DNA of 43,751 bases from Crocinitomicaceae bacterium. GTDB taxonomy: Bacteria > Bacteroidota > Bacteroidia > Flavobacteriales_D > Sanyastnellaceae. Below are positions 8,248-17,846 of the stretch, piece by piece. Positions within the stretch are counted from its first letter, which is position 1. Every line of letters starts with the position of its first letter. Below the pieces are notes generated by a model that did no database searches, was not told the DNA's origin, and saw only the letters and a program-made list of their open reading frames with translations. Made by a program: the position numbers and the translations under genes. The stretch is taken from assembly GCA_002700285.1 (NCBI GenBank), contig PACT01000022.1:268449-312199 (forward strand). Reading direction: 5' to 3'.

Positions 8248-11200
8248 GTGAATAAGGTGAAAATACAAGGCACAGCGACTCTTTTTGTCTTAGTGGCATC
8301 TATGTTTTGCGCCTCGTTTTATGCACAAGAAGCGGACTCTTCTGTAATTAATTTGCCTTTTCCACATGGCGGAGAAGACATTTTTAATCCTGTTGAATAT
8401 CCTGGAGGCATATCTCTTGATTGGCCTTCAAACTTTAATTATGGCGTCACTTATGACCCGATTATGGATCAGTATATTGTGGCACAAACCATTGGTGACA
8501 CACTTGACTTCCGCCCTGCATCTTTGTTTTCTTTGGATGAATTCCTGAATTATAACATGCAGGGAAATCTATCAGAATTTTGGGATCAACTGCAAGAAGA
8601 AGATGATGAGGCCTCTCGTGGGTTTGCGCCCAAACTTGAAATAGATTCCGAACTGTTCGAAATGCTTTTCGGAACGAATGAAATTGAAATTATTCCCCAG
8701 GGAACCGCTGAGCTGACGTTTGGCATCAACAGTTCTAATACAGAAAACCCTAGAATTCCTGAACGTCAAAGACGTGTGACCACATTTGATTTTGACCAAA
8801 GAATTCAATTAAATATTACGGGTAAAATCGGGGATAAAATTGAGCTTGGGACACAGTATAACACAGAATCTCTGTTCGATTTCGAAAACCAAATGAACAT
8901 CGGTTTTCAGGGTGAAGAAGACGATATCCTCAAGAACATTGAAGCGGGAAATATTTCGCTTCCGCTCCAAGGAACGCTCATTGCGGGTTCTCAAAGTCTC
9001 TTCGGGGTCAAGCTTGAGACTCAGTGGGGTAAGCTTTACAATTCCACAGTACTTTCTCAACAAAAGGGTGAACGCAAGGATATCGAAGTTGAGGGAGGTG
9101 CGCAAACCCAAGATTTTGATATTCGCGCAGATGATTATGAAGCCAACCGTCACTATTTCCTTTCTCAGTATTTCCGAAATCAGTATGACGATGCGATGCG
9201 GTCTTTGCCTGTTCCAAATTCGGGGGCTGCGATTAATAGAATCGAGGTGTGGGTTGTGAATACTCAGGCGAATACACAGGACGTTAGAAACATTATCGCT
9301 GTCACGGACTTGGGTGAACATCCAGACTATATGTCTTCAAACTTACCTGTCAAGCAATTATCTAACGGTTCGGAAACGTTTCCGACATCTAATCGTGCAG
9401 CAAACAATGCAAACAACGATTTGTTCAATGACCTTGTAAACAATGATGAAGTAATGGGCTATACAGGCGCAAACGCTGCCATTGTTGCGATGAATATGGG
9501 GTTTGAACAAGGGGTTCACTACGAGAGGGTGGGCAATGCGAGGAAGCTGTCGAGTTCGGAATTCTCATTCAATTCGAAACTTGGATTTATCTCTCTGAGA
9601 CAATCCCTCAATAACGCTGAAGTCCTAGCTGTAGCCTATGAATACACCCTGAATGGAGAAACATATCAGGTCGGAACGCTCGCACAAGACGGTTATACGA
9701 CAGGATCAGGTACTGATGAAGCAATGGGTGCGTTGGTCTTGAAAATGCTCAAATCGAGCATTACTCAACTTGAGCTAAGTAATGGTGATCCGTCACCTCT
9801 TTGGGAAGGAATGATGAAGAACGTATATTCTATGAAAGCGTTCGGTGTAAGTCAGGAAGAATTCCGGTTAGATATTTGGTACAATGACCCTTCTACAGGG
9901 GTAGATCTCAATTATATCCCCCGTGATCCATTAGATGGCACCCTCTTGTTACAGCTTTTGGGTTTAGATAGAATGGATATCAACACAATGCCAAATCCGG
10001 ATGGTGTATTTGACTATATTGACAATGCAGCGACAGACGGAGGCACCATTAACAGCCAAAACGGCAGGATTTTCTTCCCTTCCGTAGAGCCATTTGGTGA
10101 CAATTTACGCGAGGTTATTGAGGCCAGGGTAAGCGACCCCAATTTGGCAGGCGCACTCATTCAGACACTTGTTTTTGATCCCCTCTACGATTCCACGAAG
10201 ACTGCAGCGCAGCAAATCCCTTCTTTGAATCGCTACCACATTAAGGGTCGCTTTCAATCACAGAGTAGTTCCGAAATAGCACTGAATGCGCTGAATGTTC
10301 CTGAGGGATCTGTGACTGTGACTGCGGGTGGGGTACGTTTGGTTGAAAACCGAGATTATACTGTGGACTACAATTTGGGTAGAGTGAGAATTATCAATGA
10401 TGGTCTTCTGGAATCAGGTCAAACCATCAGGGTCTCCCTAGAAAGCAATTCGCTTTTTAACATTCAAACCAAGACACTCGTAGGGACCAGGTTCGATTAT
10501 GTTGCAAGTGATGATTTTACAATAGGTGCTACGTTTTTGAATATGCGTGAGCGCCCGCTTACTCAGAAAGTAAATATTGGAGATGAGCCGGTGAACAACA
10601 CCATTCTGGGTGCTGATTTCTCATGGCAAACAGAGAGTAGATTCCTCACAGAACTTGTAGATAAACTTCCTTTTTATGAGACTACAGCGACCTCAACGCT
10701 TGATGTAAGTGCGGAAGGTGCCTACCTCATACCTGGTCACAGTCGAGCCATCGGTGAAGAAGGGAATGCATATATTGACGACTTTGAGGGCAGTCAATCT
10801 ACGATAGATATTAGATCGGTTTCAAGATGGTTCCTTGCCTCTACACCGAAACTTCAAGATGATTTGTTCCCCGAATCTGCGATTGAAGACAGTTTGCTTT
10901 ATGGATACAACAGGGCTGCGCTTTCATGGTATACGATTGACCCGGCGTTTTATTCAGGGAGTGGGTTGTCTGATGGTCAGGTTTCAGACGAGGTGAGGCA
11001 AGATCATAGAATGCGTCAAATATTAGAGCAAGAAATATTCCCTAATCGCGATTATCAACCTGGAACCCCTCGAAATATTCCCACATTCGACTTGTCATAT
11101 TGGCCAAGCGAGCGGGGGCCTTATAATTATGACCTTCCTGAAGGTGAGCCAGGATATTCAGCCGGATTTGATGAAAACGGTGGTCTTGAAGATCCTTCAT

Positions 11201-14200
11201 CACGTTGGGGAGGAATTCAAAGAGCATTGACAACCACAGACTTCGAAGCAGCAAATATTGAGTTCATTCAGTTTTGGATCATGGATCCTTTCAATGAGGA
11301 TTCAGAGAACACCACAGGTGGAGATATTTATTTTAACCTTGGAAATGTAAGTGAAGATATTCTCAACGATAGCCAGCTTGAATTTGAGAATGGTCTGCCT
11401 TCAGCAACAACGACTGACCTCCCCACAGACACGAGCTCTTGGGGGATCTATCCTGACCCTTCGACATTCAATGTTGTCAATGCATTCGATAATTCTTCTG
11501 GGAATTATTCATTGCAAGATGTCGGCTTAGACGGGATGAGCTCATCTGTAGAAAGAGAACATTTTGCAGACTGGCTGTCCGAATTAGAGGCGTCAGATAT
11601 TTTAACTCCCGAAGCGATGTCGACCATTGAAAACGATCCTTCATCAGACGACTTCAGATATTTCCGAAACCCGACTTCACAAGCACTGGAGGAAAATATT
11701 ATAGATCGATATAAGTATTTTAGTCGCTACGAGGGCAACTCGAATACGGGGTCGCCAGATGGTTATCCCATCACCGCAACAACAATTCCCAACAGTGAGG
11801 ATATAAACCAAGACATCACCTTGGGTACGATAGAAAGTTATTATCAGTACAAGATTTCTATGCGCCCTTCAGATTTGGGCGAGGCAAATGTGGGGAACAA
11901 TTATATTACAGACGTCTATGAAACATTAAGTCAAAGTGCCTCCTCTAACGAACAGAAGCCTATCAAGTGGTATCAATTTAAAATCCCAGTACGCGAATAT
12001 GAAAAACGTGTTGGAAGTATTTCGGATTTCAGATCTATTCGCTTTATGCGTGTATTTATGAAGGGGTGGAGCCAACCTGTCACGATGCGTTTTGCGAGAA
12101 TGGATCTTGTGCGAGGAGAATGGAGAAAGTACGAGGGGTCTCTGGCTGGGGAGCAAGAAGTAGAACCCGAAGACCCATCATCTACCTCTTTCAACATCTC
12201 AGCTGTAAATATTGAAGAAAACGGAAATCGCGAACCAGTGGCATATGTCACGCCACCTGGGATTCTTCGAGAAATTGATGTGGCTACAGCAAATCAACGT
12301 CGTCTGAATGAGCAGTCTTTAGCGATGGAGGTCTGCGACCTTATCGACGGTGACGCGCGAGCCGCTTATCGAAATATCAATTACGACATGCGGATGTACA
12401 AGCGTATGCGAATGTATTTCCATGCTGAAGCGGGACCCGATGGTACTGCTTTAAATGACGGGGACATGACGGCTTTTGTGCGACTTGGCAGTGACTTTGA
12501 TGCCAACTATTACGAGTATGAGATTCCGCTTTCTGTGACACCTTGGTATACAGGAGATGAAGATTTGATCTGGCCGCTGGAAAACAACATGGACATAGAG
12601 CTGCAGAAATTGCAGAATTTGAAAATTAACAGACCTTCTTTGCAGCCGCTATCTCAAGAATATTCTGAGTACGATGGGACCGCTAGAATCTCTGTAAAAG
12701 GAAATCCAAACCTTGCAAATGTGGTGACGGTGATGATTGGGATAAGAAATCCTGACAAGGATTCCAATGTGTTCAGTAACTCAGATGATGGTCTGAATAA
12801 ATGTGCGGTGATCTGGGCCAACGAATTGCGTCTCTCAGACTTTAACGAAGAAGGGGGCTGGGCTGCTGTCGCAAGAGTCAATGCCACGTTGGCAGACCTC
12901 GGAAACGTGAGTGTTGCAGCAAATATGTCTACGCCTGGATGGGGAGGTCTTGAGCAAAGGGTTCAAGAACGTTCAAGAGAAACAATACGTGGAATTGACG
13001 CAAACGGCACGATTCAACTCGGAAAGCTTCTCCCTCAAAATCTTGGAGTATCTCTTCCGATGTATCTCGGTTATTCCGAGCAAGTAAGCACACCTCAATT
13101 CGACCCTCTATCTCCTGATATTGAGCTTGAAGATCTTGAACTGTCTCCAGAACGCGTGAATAAAACCCAAGAAGTAAACCGTCTGAGAAGCATCAACTTT
13201 GCCAGCATCAAAATTAGCCCGCAATTCGGATCTGGTGGTGGTGGCTCTCGAGATCGTAACAACCGAAACACAAGCGATTCGAGATCGAAGGATGACGTGA
13301 CATCTGACCGTGAGTCCATGGGTGGTGCTGCAGCGATGATGAATGGCAGGGGAGGAGGTCGTTCTGGTGGCGGTGGTTCAGAATCCTCAGGGCTGTTTTC
13401 ATTTCTTAAAATAAGCAATTTTACTGGGAACTATAGTTTTAACGAGTTGTATCGCAGAGATATAAATACCAAATTTCGTTTGAATAGAGAGCACAGGGGA
13501 GGTTTGGCTTACAATTGGCAGAACAGACCCAAGCAGCACAAACCATTCTCAAATATTAAGTTTATTAGAGAAAGCGAACTGCTCAAATGGCTGAAGGACT
13601 TTAACTTCTACTTGCTCCCGAAACAAGTGTCATTAAACACCCAAATGGAGCGGTTATATGAGACCAGTGAAGTAAGAAACAATACGGCTGATTTACTTGG
13701 CGTAGAAACAAATCTGTTGATTCAGACACAGGTTCTCAAATCTTGGAACTGGAACAGGAATTATTCAGTGAAATACGACATGACTCAAGCGCTTAAGTTT
13801 GATTATACAGGACAAGCAAGTGCGCTTGTGGGCGAACCTGCAGGCGTTATTCCTGTTGAGGGAGATGCAGATTACGATTTCTACGTGGACACTGTAAGAA
13901 CAAATTTATTGGGCGCAGGAGAAGTGACGACATACAATCACAATGTCAATGGTTCGTACAAGTTGCCATTTGATAAAATTCCCCTCATGGATTTTGTAAC
14001 AGGTGACTTGAGGTACCAAAGCTCCTTCCGTTGGGACAGGGCCCCTTTTGCTCAGGATACGTTAGGCTCAACGATTCAAAACTCACGTAACCTGAGTTTG
14101 AATGGACAAGCAAACTTCCTGAAATTTTATAACCGGGTTCCCTACCTCAAAGAAATTAATAACAAACGCCCCAAACGTCCCACCGACAGAGATGTGAGCA

Positions 14201-15687
14201 ATGAGCGTAGAGATGGATTTGGTGAGGTGAAAGAAGCGGATGAAAAAAAGAAACTGGACATCAATCCGATAGAACATATTCTTCGTTTTGCGATGGGGAT
14301 TCAAAGCATCAGTGGAACATTTTCCCGCAATGAGGGCATTTTGCTCCCAGGTTATGGCCAAACGAGTCAATGGGCTGGTTTTGATGAAAATTTCGAGGCG
14401 CCTGGATTGCTCTTCTTGGTGGGACATCAAAACACGGATATTTTGGGGGACAGGAACGCTGACTTTGCGATGAATGCCGCTGAACAGGGTTGGTTGGTGC
14501 AACAACCATACTTAAATCAGGCCTATACAGAGTCTTTCACGGAGAACTTTAATGTTCGAATGAATATCGAGCCGATCAAACATTTCAAGATTGAACTTAC
14601 AGCCAACAGAAGTACTTCTCGCAACCACCAGAGTTTCTTCCGTTACGATGAAGATTCTGATGACTGGGTGTATGAGTCACCTAATGAGACAGGTAATTTT
14701 ACTGCCACTGTGATGTCATGGCCTACGGCGTTTATGGATGATGATGATGAATATAATTCTGACATTTGGGATGCTTTGTTGCTAAACAGATTAACGATTT
14801 CATCCCGTCTCAATGCTGAAACATTCAATGTAGATGAAGCGAATCCTACAGGTTATTATCAAGGATGGGGACCGACATCACAGGATGTTGCAATCCCTGC
14901 ATTTTTAAGTGCATATTTAGGGTTGGATCCCAGTACAATTGCGCTTGATGTCATGAAAGCACCCGTCGCCCCAAATTGGAGAGTGACTTACGATGGTTTA
15001 ACAAAGATACCTTCTCTCAAGAAAACCTTTAAAAGGTTTAATTTATCGCATACCTACCGCTCCACGATGAGTACTTCGTATACGACCAACCTCCAGTATA
15101 CCGAGGATGAAAATGGACTTCCTACCGCCGTTGACAATGGGGATTACTCGAATTATATTTCCGAACGTCAGTACAATACGGTCAGTATCACGGAGCAACT
15201 TTCACCATTAATAGGTCTGGATATGACGATTAAAACGGCGTCAGACAATGAGCCACAAGTCAAGGTCGAAATCACGCGTGATCGAAACGTGAGTTTCGGA
15301 CTTGCAAATTATCAGATTACAGAAACGAAGAGCAAAGGAATTGTGATTGGCGTAGGTTACAAGTTTGCCGATGTTCGCAATCCATTTTTGAAGACCTATG
15401 GTAAGCTTCCAATAAAGATGTTCAAAGAAACGGACTTCTTAATTCGTTGTGACATTAATATAAGAGATAACAGTACTGTGATACGTAAGATGGTAGAGCG
15501 TCAAAACCAAGTGACCGCGGGTCAAACGCTTGTTTCAATTAAAATTTCTGGAGATCTTGAGATTAGCGACAAAGTCACGCTTCGTGCTTTCTACGACCAA
15601 CAGATTACAAAGGCGAAGATTTCGACCTCATTTAATACATCGAATATAAATTCAGGTATTGCGATTCGTTTCAACCTGACACAATAG
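8248..15687 (+). CDS. sprA: T9SS outer-membrane translocon / gliding motility protein SprA (Sov)
   Basis: This 2479-residue protein is in the normal 2,300-2,500 range of the SprA/Sov family, the very large single-chain beta-barrel that forms the T9SS channel in the outer membrane. It has a signal peptide (about 1-26, ending SFYAQ) and characteristic SprA stretches including the repeated QFRNQYDDAMRSLPVPNSG-type N-terminal region, YIDDFEGSQSTIDIRSVSRW and a strand-rich C-terminus. A Gly/Ser/Arg-rich low-complexity insert covers residues about 1660-1715. The start is GTG; no ATG lies near the signal peptide. It follows ruvA by 27 bases. The channel is required for export of sorting-domain proteins and, in gliders, of adhesins. 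Confidence 0.95.
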   Translation: MNKVKIQGTATLFVLVASMFCASFYAQEADSSVINLPFPHGGEDIFNPVEYPGGISLDWPSNFNYGVTYDPIMDQYIVAQTIGDTLDFRPASLFSLDEFLNYNMQGNLSEFWDQLQEEDDEASRGFAPKLEIDSELFEMLFGTNEIEIIPQGTAELTFGINSSNTENPRIPERQRRVTTFDFDQRIQLNITGKIGDKIELGTQYNTESLFDFENQMNIGFQGEEDDILKNIEAGNISLPLQGTLIAGSQSLFGVKLETQWGKLYNSTVLSQQKGERKDIEVEGGAQTQDFDIRADDYEANRHYFLSQYFRNQYDDAMRSLPVPNSGAAINRIEVWVVNTQANTQDVRNIIAVTDLGEHPDYMSSNLPVKQLSNGSETFPTSNRAANNANNDLFNDLVNNDEVMGYTGANAAIVAMNMGFEQGVHYERVGNARKLSSSEFSFNSKLGFISLRQSLNNAEVLAVAYEYTLNGETYQVGTLAQDGYTTGSGTDEAMGALVLKMLKSSITQLELSNGDPSPLWEGMMKNVYSMKAFGVSQEEFRLDIWYNDPSTGVDLNYIPRDPLDGTLLLQLLGLDRMDINTMPNPDGVFDYIDNAATDGGTINSQNGRIFFPSVEPFGDNLREVIEARVSDPNLAGALIQTLVFDPLYDSTKTAAQQIPSLNRYHIKGRFQSQSSSEIALNALNVPEGSVTVTAGGVRLVENRDYTVDYNLGRVRIINDGLLESGQTIRVSLESNSLFNIQTKTLVGTRFDYVASDDFTIGATFLNMRERPLTQKVNIGDEPVNNTILGADFSWQTESRFLTELVDKLPFYETTATSTLDVSAEGAYLIPGHSRAIGEEGNAYIDDFEGSQSTIDIRSVSRWFLASTPKLQDDLFPESAIEDSLLYGYNRAALSWYTIDPAFYSGSGLSDGQVSDEVRQDHRMRQILEQEIFPNRDYQPGTPRNIPTFDLSYWPSERGPYNYDLPEGEPGYSAGFDENGGLEDPSSRWGGIQRALTTTDFEAANIEFIQFWIMDPFNEDSENTTGGDIYFNLGNVSEDILNDSQLEFENGLPSATTTDLPTDTSSWGIYPDPSTFNVVNAFDNSSGNYSLQDVGLDGMSSSVEREHFADWLSELEASDILTPEAMSTIENDPSSDDFRYFRNPTSQALEENIIDRYKYFSRYEGNSNTGSPDGYPITATTIPNSEDINQDITLGTIESYYQYKISMRPSDLGEANVGNNYITDVYETLSQSASSNEQKPIKWYQFKIPVREYEKRVGSISDFRSIRFMRVFMKGWSQPVTMRFARMDLVRGEWRKYEGSLAGEQEVEPEDPSSTSFNISAVNIEENGNREPVAYVTPPGILREIDVATANQRRLNEQSLAMEVCDLIDGDARAAYRNINYDMRMYKRMRMYFHAEAGPDGTALNDGDMTAFVRLGSDFDANYYEYEIPLSVTPWYTGDEDLIWPLENNMDIELQKLQNLKINRPSLQPLSQEYSEYDGTARISVKGNPNLANVVTVMIGIRNPDKDSNVFSNSDDGLNKCAVIWANELRLSDFNEEGGWAAVARVNATLADLGNVSVAANMSTPGWGGLEQRVQERSRETIRGIDANGTIQLGKLLPQNLGVSLPMYLGYSEQVSTPQFDPLSPDIELEDLELSPERVNKTQEVNRLRSINFASIKISPQFGSGGGGSRDRNNRNTSDSRSKDDVTSDRESMGGAAAMMNGRGGGRSGGGGSESSGLFSFLKISNFTGNYSFNELYRRDINTKFRLNREHRGGLAYNWQNRPKQHKPFSNIKFIRESELLKWLKDFNFYLLPKQVSLNTQMERLYETSEVRNNTADLLGVETNLLIQTQVLKSWNWNRNYSVKYDMTQALKFDYTGQASALVGEPAGVIPVEGDADYDFYVDTVRTNLLGAGEVTTYNHNVNGSYKLPFDKIPLMDFVTGDLRYQSSFRWDRAPFAQDTLGSTIQNSRNLSLNGQANFLKFYNRVPYLKEINNKRPKRPTDRDVSNERRDGFGEVKEADEKKKLDINPIEHILRFAMGIQSISGTFSRNEGILLPGYGQTSQWAGFDENFEAPGLLFLVGHQNTDILGDRNADFAMNAAEQGWLVQQPYLNQAYTESFTENFNVRMNIEPIKHFKIELTANRSTSRNHQSFFRYDEDSDDWVYESPNETGNFTATVMSWPTAFMDDDDEYNSDIWDALLLNRLTISSRLNAETFNVDEANPTGYYQGWGPTSQDVAIPAFLSAYLGLDPSTIALDVMKAPVAPNWRVTYDGLTKIPSLKKTFKRFNLSHTYRSTMSTSYTTNLQYTEDENGLPTAVDNGDYSNYISERQYNTVSITEQLSPLIGLDMTIKTASDNEPQVKVEITRDRNVSFGLANYQITETKSKGIVIGVGYKFADVRNPFLKTYGKLPIKMFKETDFLIRCDINIRDNSTVIRKMVERQNQVTAGQTLVSIKISGDLEISDKVTLRAFYDQQITKAKISTSFNTSNINSGIAIRFNLTQ
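13225..13392 (+). repeat. Gly/Ser/Arg-rich low-complexity segment within SprA
   Basis: Residues about 1660-1715 contain two poly-Gly stretches (GSGGGGS near 1662 and RGGGRSGGGGS near 1700). Between them is a charged, Asp/Arg/Ser-rich stretch. It is in frame and interrupts otherwise strand-forming sequence, so it is probably a disordered loop of the barrel. Confidence 0.75.
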
Positions 15688-15689
15688 AC

Positions 15690-15697
15690 TATTTTTG
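15690..15697 (+). promoter_or_regulatory. Promoter for gcvH
   Basis: TATTTTTG is a perfect match to TAnnTTTG and begins 3 bases after the sprA stop. TTTC at 15668-15671 is a plausible -33 element (18-base spacing). The ATG of gcvH is 20 bases downstream, so gcvH and the genes after it can be expressed independently of sprA. Confidence 0.6.
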
Positions 15698-15717
15698 CAC
15701 GAATAAAATTCTTTGCG

Positions 15718-16095
15718 ATGAACGTTCCTTCTGATTTATACTACACTGCGGACCACGAATGGGTGAGAATAGATGGTGAGATTGCAACCATAGGTGTGAC
15801 TGATTATGCCCAAGGAGAGTTGGGTGATATCGTATTTGTGGAAGTAGAAACAGAAGGAGAAACACTTGAAGCTGAAGAAGTCTTTGGCACCATAGAAGCG
15901 GTAAAGACTGTCAGTGATCTCATTTTACCGATCACAGGTGAAATCATCGAATTGAATGATGGGCTCAATGATGATCCATCATTAATCAACAACGATCCCT
16001 ATGGTGAAGGTTGGATTATTAAGGTAAACGTTTCAAATCCATCTGATGTAGAAGGTTTAATGGATGCGGCTGCATATAAAGCATCTATTGGGTAA
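15718..16095 (+). CDS. gcvH: Glycine cleavage system H protein
   Basis: This 125-residue protein has the normal length. It carries the aminomethyl group between the P, T and L proteins of the glycine cleavage complex on a lipoyl arm. The lipoylation site is Lys63 in FGTIEAVKTVSDL. The start motif YYTADHEWVRIDG and the C-terminal GEGWIIKV are both canonical. None of gcvP, gcvT or lpd is in the window. It has its own promoter and is followed 23 bases later by the VanZ-like gene. Its position after sprA is, from memory, a conserved arrangement in Flavobacteriia and need not reflect function. Confidence 0.96.
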   Translation: MNVPSDLYYTADHEWVRIDGEIATIGVTDYAQGELGDIVFVEVETEGETLEAEEVFGTIEAVKTVSDLILPITGEIIELNDGLNDDPSLINNDPYGEGWIIKVNVSNPSDVEGLMDAAAYKASIG

Positions 16096-16118
16096 CTGTT
16101 AGATTCGATTTCATTTAG

Positions 16119-16577
16119 GTGTCCATCCCATCTTCAATAAAAGTGTACAGAACTCTCGCTCCACCATGTGTGTTGGCGGTGTTAATTGTCATCATGCATA
16201 TTGTCCCTGTCTCGGATGTTGATCCTTCCTCGTGGTTGTCAAAATTTCATTTTGACAAAATAGTTCATGGTTGTGCGTTCGCACTTTTGTCGCTTTCTAT
16301 GTCGGTCGCTTTTACGAAACTGCACCTTTTTCCAAATAAAACTCCTGTTTTAATGCTGATTATCTGGGTCAGTTGTATAAGTTTTGGCACAATACTTGAG
16401 ATAATACAGGGGGAATTCATTGTTGGAAGAACAGCTGATTTCCTTGATATAGTTGCTGATTGCGTGGGTTCTGTCCTCGCGTTTGTCGTTTTTCGTGGAG
16501 TGTATGGTGTTTTTCCGGGCCAAATCCCCTCCGATGTATTAATTTCGAATTCTAGAATGTCATCACATGATCAGTAG
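16119..16577 (+). CDS. VanZ-like small membrane protein
   Basis: This 152-residue protein has about four predicted membrane segments (near 14-32, 48-66, 78-100 and 112-130). Between them are conserved-looking charged positions (HFDKIVHGCAFALL and GTILEIIQGEFIVGRTADFLDIVADCVG), the pattern of the VanZ-like family. The namesake relates to teicoplanin resistance, but members in Bacteroidota have no defined role and no resistance function should be inferred. The start is GTG at 16119. The gene end overlaps the tonB start by 11 bases. Confidence 0.85.
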   Translation: MSIPSSIKVYRTLAPPCVLAVLIVIMHIVPVSDVDPSSWLSKFHFDKIVHGCAFALLSLSMSVAFTKLHLFPNKTPVLMLIIWVSCISFGTILEIIQGEFIVGRTADFLDIVADCVGSVLAFVVFRGVYGVFPGQIPSDVLISNSRMSSHDQ

Positions 16578-17268
16578 AAAAACCACTCAAGCAGACATAG
16601 AAAACAAACGCTCCACTTTGAGAGCGTTGGGATTTATTGCTTCTTTGTCACTCGTACTCATAGCGCTTTCTTGGACCAGTTACGACGTGATCACGAGACA
16701 AGCTTTGAATTACGAAGCAGACCTTCTCGAAGATGAGGAGATTCCAATTAACATTGTTACCCCTCCCCCTCCCCCTCCACCCCCTCAACAAACAACTGTG
16801 ATTGAGATTGTGGATGACGAAGAAGAAATTGAAATTGAACTTGAGATTGAAGACATCGAATTAGATGAGGATACTGAGATCGAAATTATTGAAGAGGATG
16901 ATGACGTCGATGATGACACCCCTTTTATGATTGTTGAGAACATGCCTGCCCTCGCTCAATGTAAAACGATGAGGGGAGATGAGCGTCATCAATGCACTCA
17001 AATGGAGATCATCAAGTATGTGTCCAAAAACACCAAATACCCGCCCATTGCAAAAGATGCAGGGATTCAAGGAACTGTCTTCGTTTACTTTGTGGTCGGA
17101 AAAGATGGGAAAGTCAAGGACGTAAAGGTGTTACGTGAGGTAGATTCTCGTTTAGACAAGGAAGCGAAGCGGGTTGTTGAATCGTTGCCACGTTTCGACC
17201 CAGGTTCTCAACGTGGTAAGAATGTAAGTGTGCAATACACGATTCCTGTTAAGTTTATTATAAGATAA
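16567..17268 (+). CDS. TonB-type energy transducer
   Basis: This 233-residue protein links the inner-membrane proton motive force (ExbB/ExbD) to outer-membrane TonB-dependent receptors. It has a short cytoplasmic N-terminus, one membrane segment (about 20-37), eight consecutive prolines (66-73) and a strongly acidic Glu/Asp/Ile spacer (80-117). The C-terminal TonB domain (about 147-233) contains YPPIAKDAGIQGTVFVYFVV and ends IPVKFIIR. The acidic spacer differs from the Pro-Lys spacer of E. coli TonB but is common in Bacteroidota. No exbB, exbD or receptor gene is adjacent, so its partner is unknown. Confidence 0.9.
   Translation: MISRKTTQADIENKRSTLRALGFIASLSLVLIALSWTSYDVITRQALNYEADLLEDEEIPINIVTPPPPPPPPQQTTVIEIVDDEEEIEIELEIEDIELDEDTEIEIIEEDDDVDDDTPFMIVENMPALAQCKTMRGDERHQCTQMEIIKYVSKNTKYPPIAKDAGIQGTVFVYFVVGKDGKVKDVKVLREVDSRLDKEAKRVVESLPRFDPGSQRGKNVSVQYTIPVKFIIR
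16760..16785 (+). repeat. C-rich hexamer repeat encoding the TonB proline run
   Basis: Two tandem perfect CCCCCT hexamers with degenerate flanking copies encode eight Pro. Gain or loss of a hexamer would change the proline number by two without shifting the frame. Confidence 0.6.
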
Positions 17269-17288
17269 TCAGGTTGCTGCTTGAGTTG

Positions 17289-17846
17289 CTAGAAAATTTG
17301 AATGGCTTCAAAGTACCCATCTAGTGCAAGAAGAAGATATAATGCGAAGAGGACTGAGCCCAGCTTGAGTCCTCTTTTTGCATACAGATAGATCGATACA
17401 GTATCAATCACGATCCAATATATCCAGTTTTCATGAACCAAATTGATCATCAACCACGTCGCCACGAGACTGAATATCGTCGTCAAAGCATCGAGGTATG
17501 GCATTTCTGCATCTGTAGAATGTTTTAAAAACAGACCCAACAAAACCGTTCCCAAAGTTGCAATTGAGAGCCATATAGCATGTGTATATAGGCTGATTTG
17601 ATCAGCAGGTGTTCCGCCTTCAGAGACCAAATTGTATCCGTAGACAGCCATCCCTATATAGAAAAATTGAAGTGCACTTTCTGCATATATTTTCCGCTTC
17701 CAACACAGAAAAGCAAATAGCCCAGCGCCTAATCCAGCAAAGATGTATCCTTCAGGAAGCTCCCCCTTTAAATACATCCAGGTATACGCAAGCGAAAAAA
17801 CGACTGCGAGTGCTTCGATAAGTTTGGTCTGTATGGCTTTAGACAT
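17289..17846 (-). CDS. pnuC: PnuC-type nicotinamide riboside transporter
   Basis: This 185-residue protein has about seven hydrophobic segments, as in PnuC transporters, which take up nicotinamide riboside by facilitated diffusion and rely on cytoplasmic phosphorylation to trap it. Diagnostic stretches are VATWLMINLVHENWIYWIV and DTVSIYLYAKRGL near the C-terminus, corresponding to the substrate-binding WxxNW region of the family. It overlaps the upstream NadR-like kinase gene by 8 bases, and this pairing supports nicotinamide riboside as the substrate rather than riboflavin (PnuX) or thiamine (PnuT). It is the last gene of a four-gene minus-strand operon starting with ribF. Confidence 0.9.
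   Translation of the reverse strand: MSKAIQTKLIEALAVVFSLAYTWMYLKGELPEGYIFAGLGAGLFAFLCWKRKIYAESALQFFYIGMAVYGYNLVSEGGTPADQISLYTHAIWLSIATLGTVLLGLFLKHSTDAEMPYLDALTTIFSLVATWLMINLVHENWIYWIVIDTVSIYLYAKRGLKLGSVLFALYLLLALDGYFEAIQIF

Noticed and set aside
13095-13418. Antisense open frames with Pro/Ser-rich sequence opposite sprA
   Set aside because: They mirror the Gly-rich insert of SprA; there is no start signal or domain.
16119-16577. VanZ-like gene as an antibiotic resistance determinant
   Set aside because: VanZ-like proteins are widespread housekeeping membrane proteins in Bacteroidota and there are no other van genes here.
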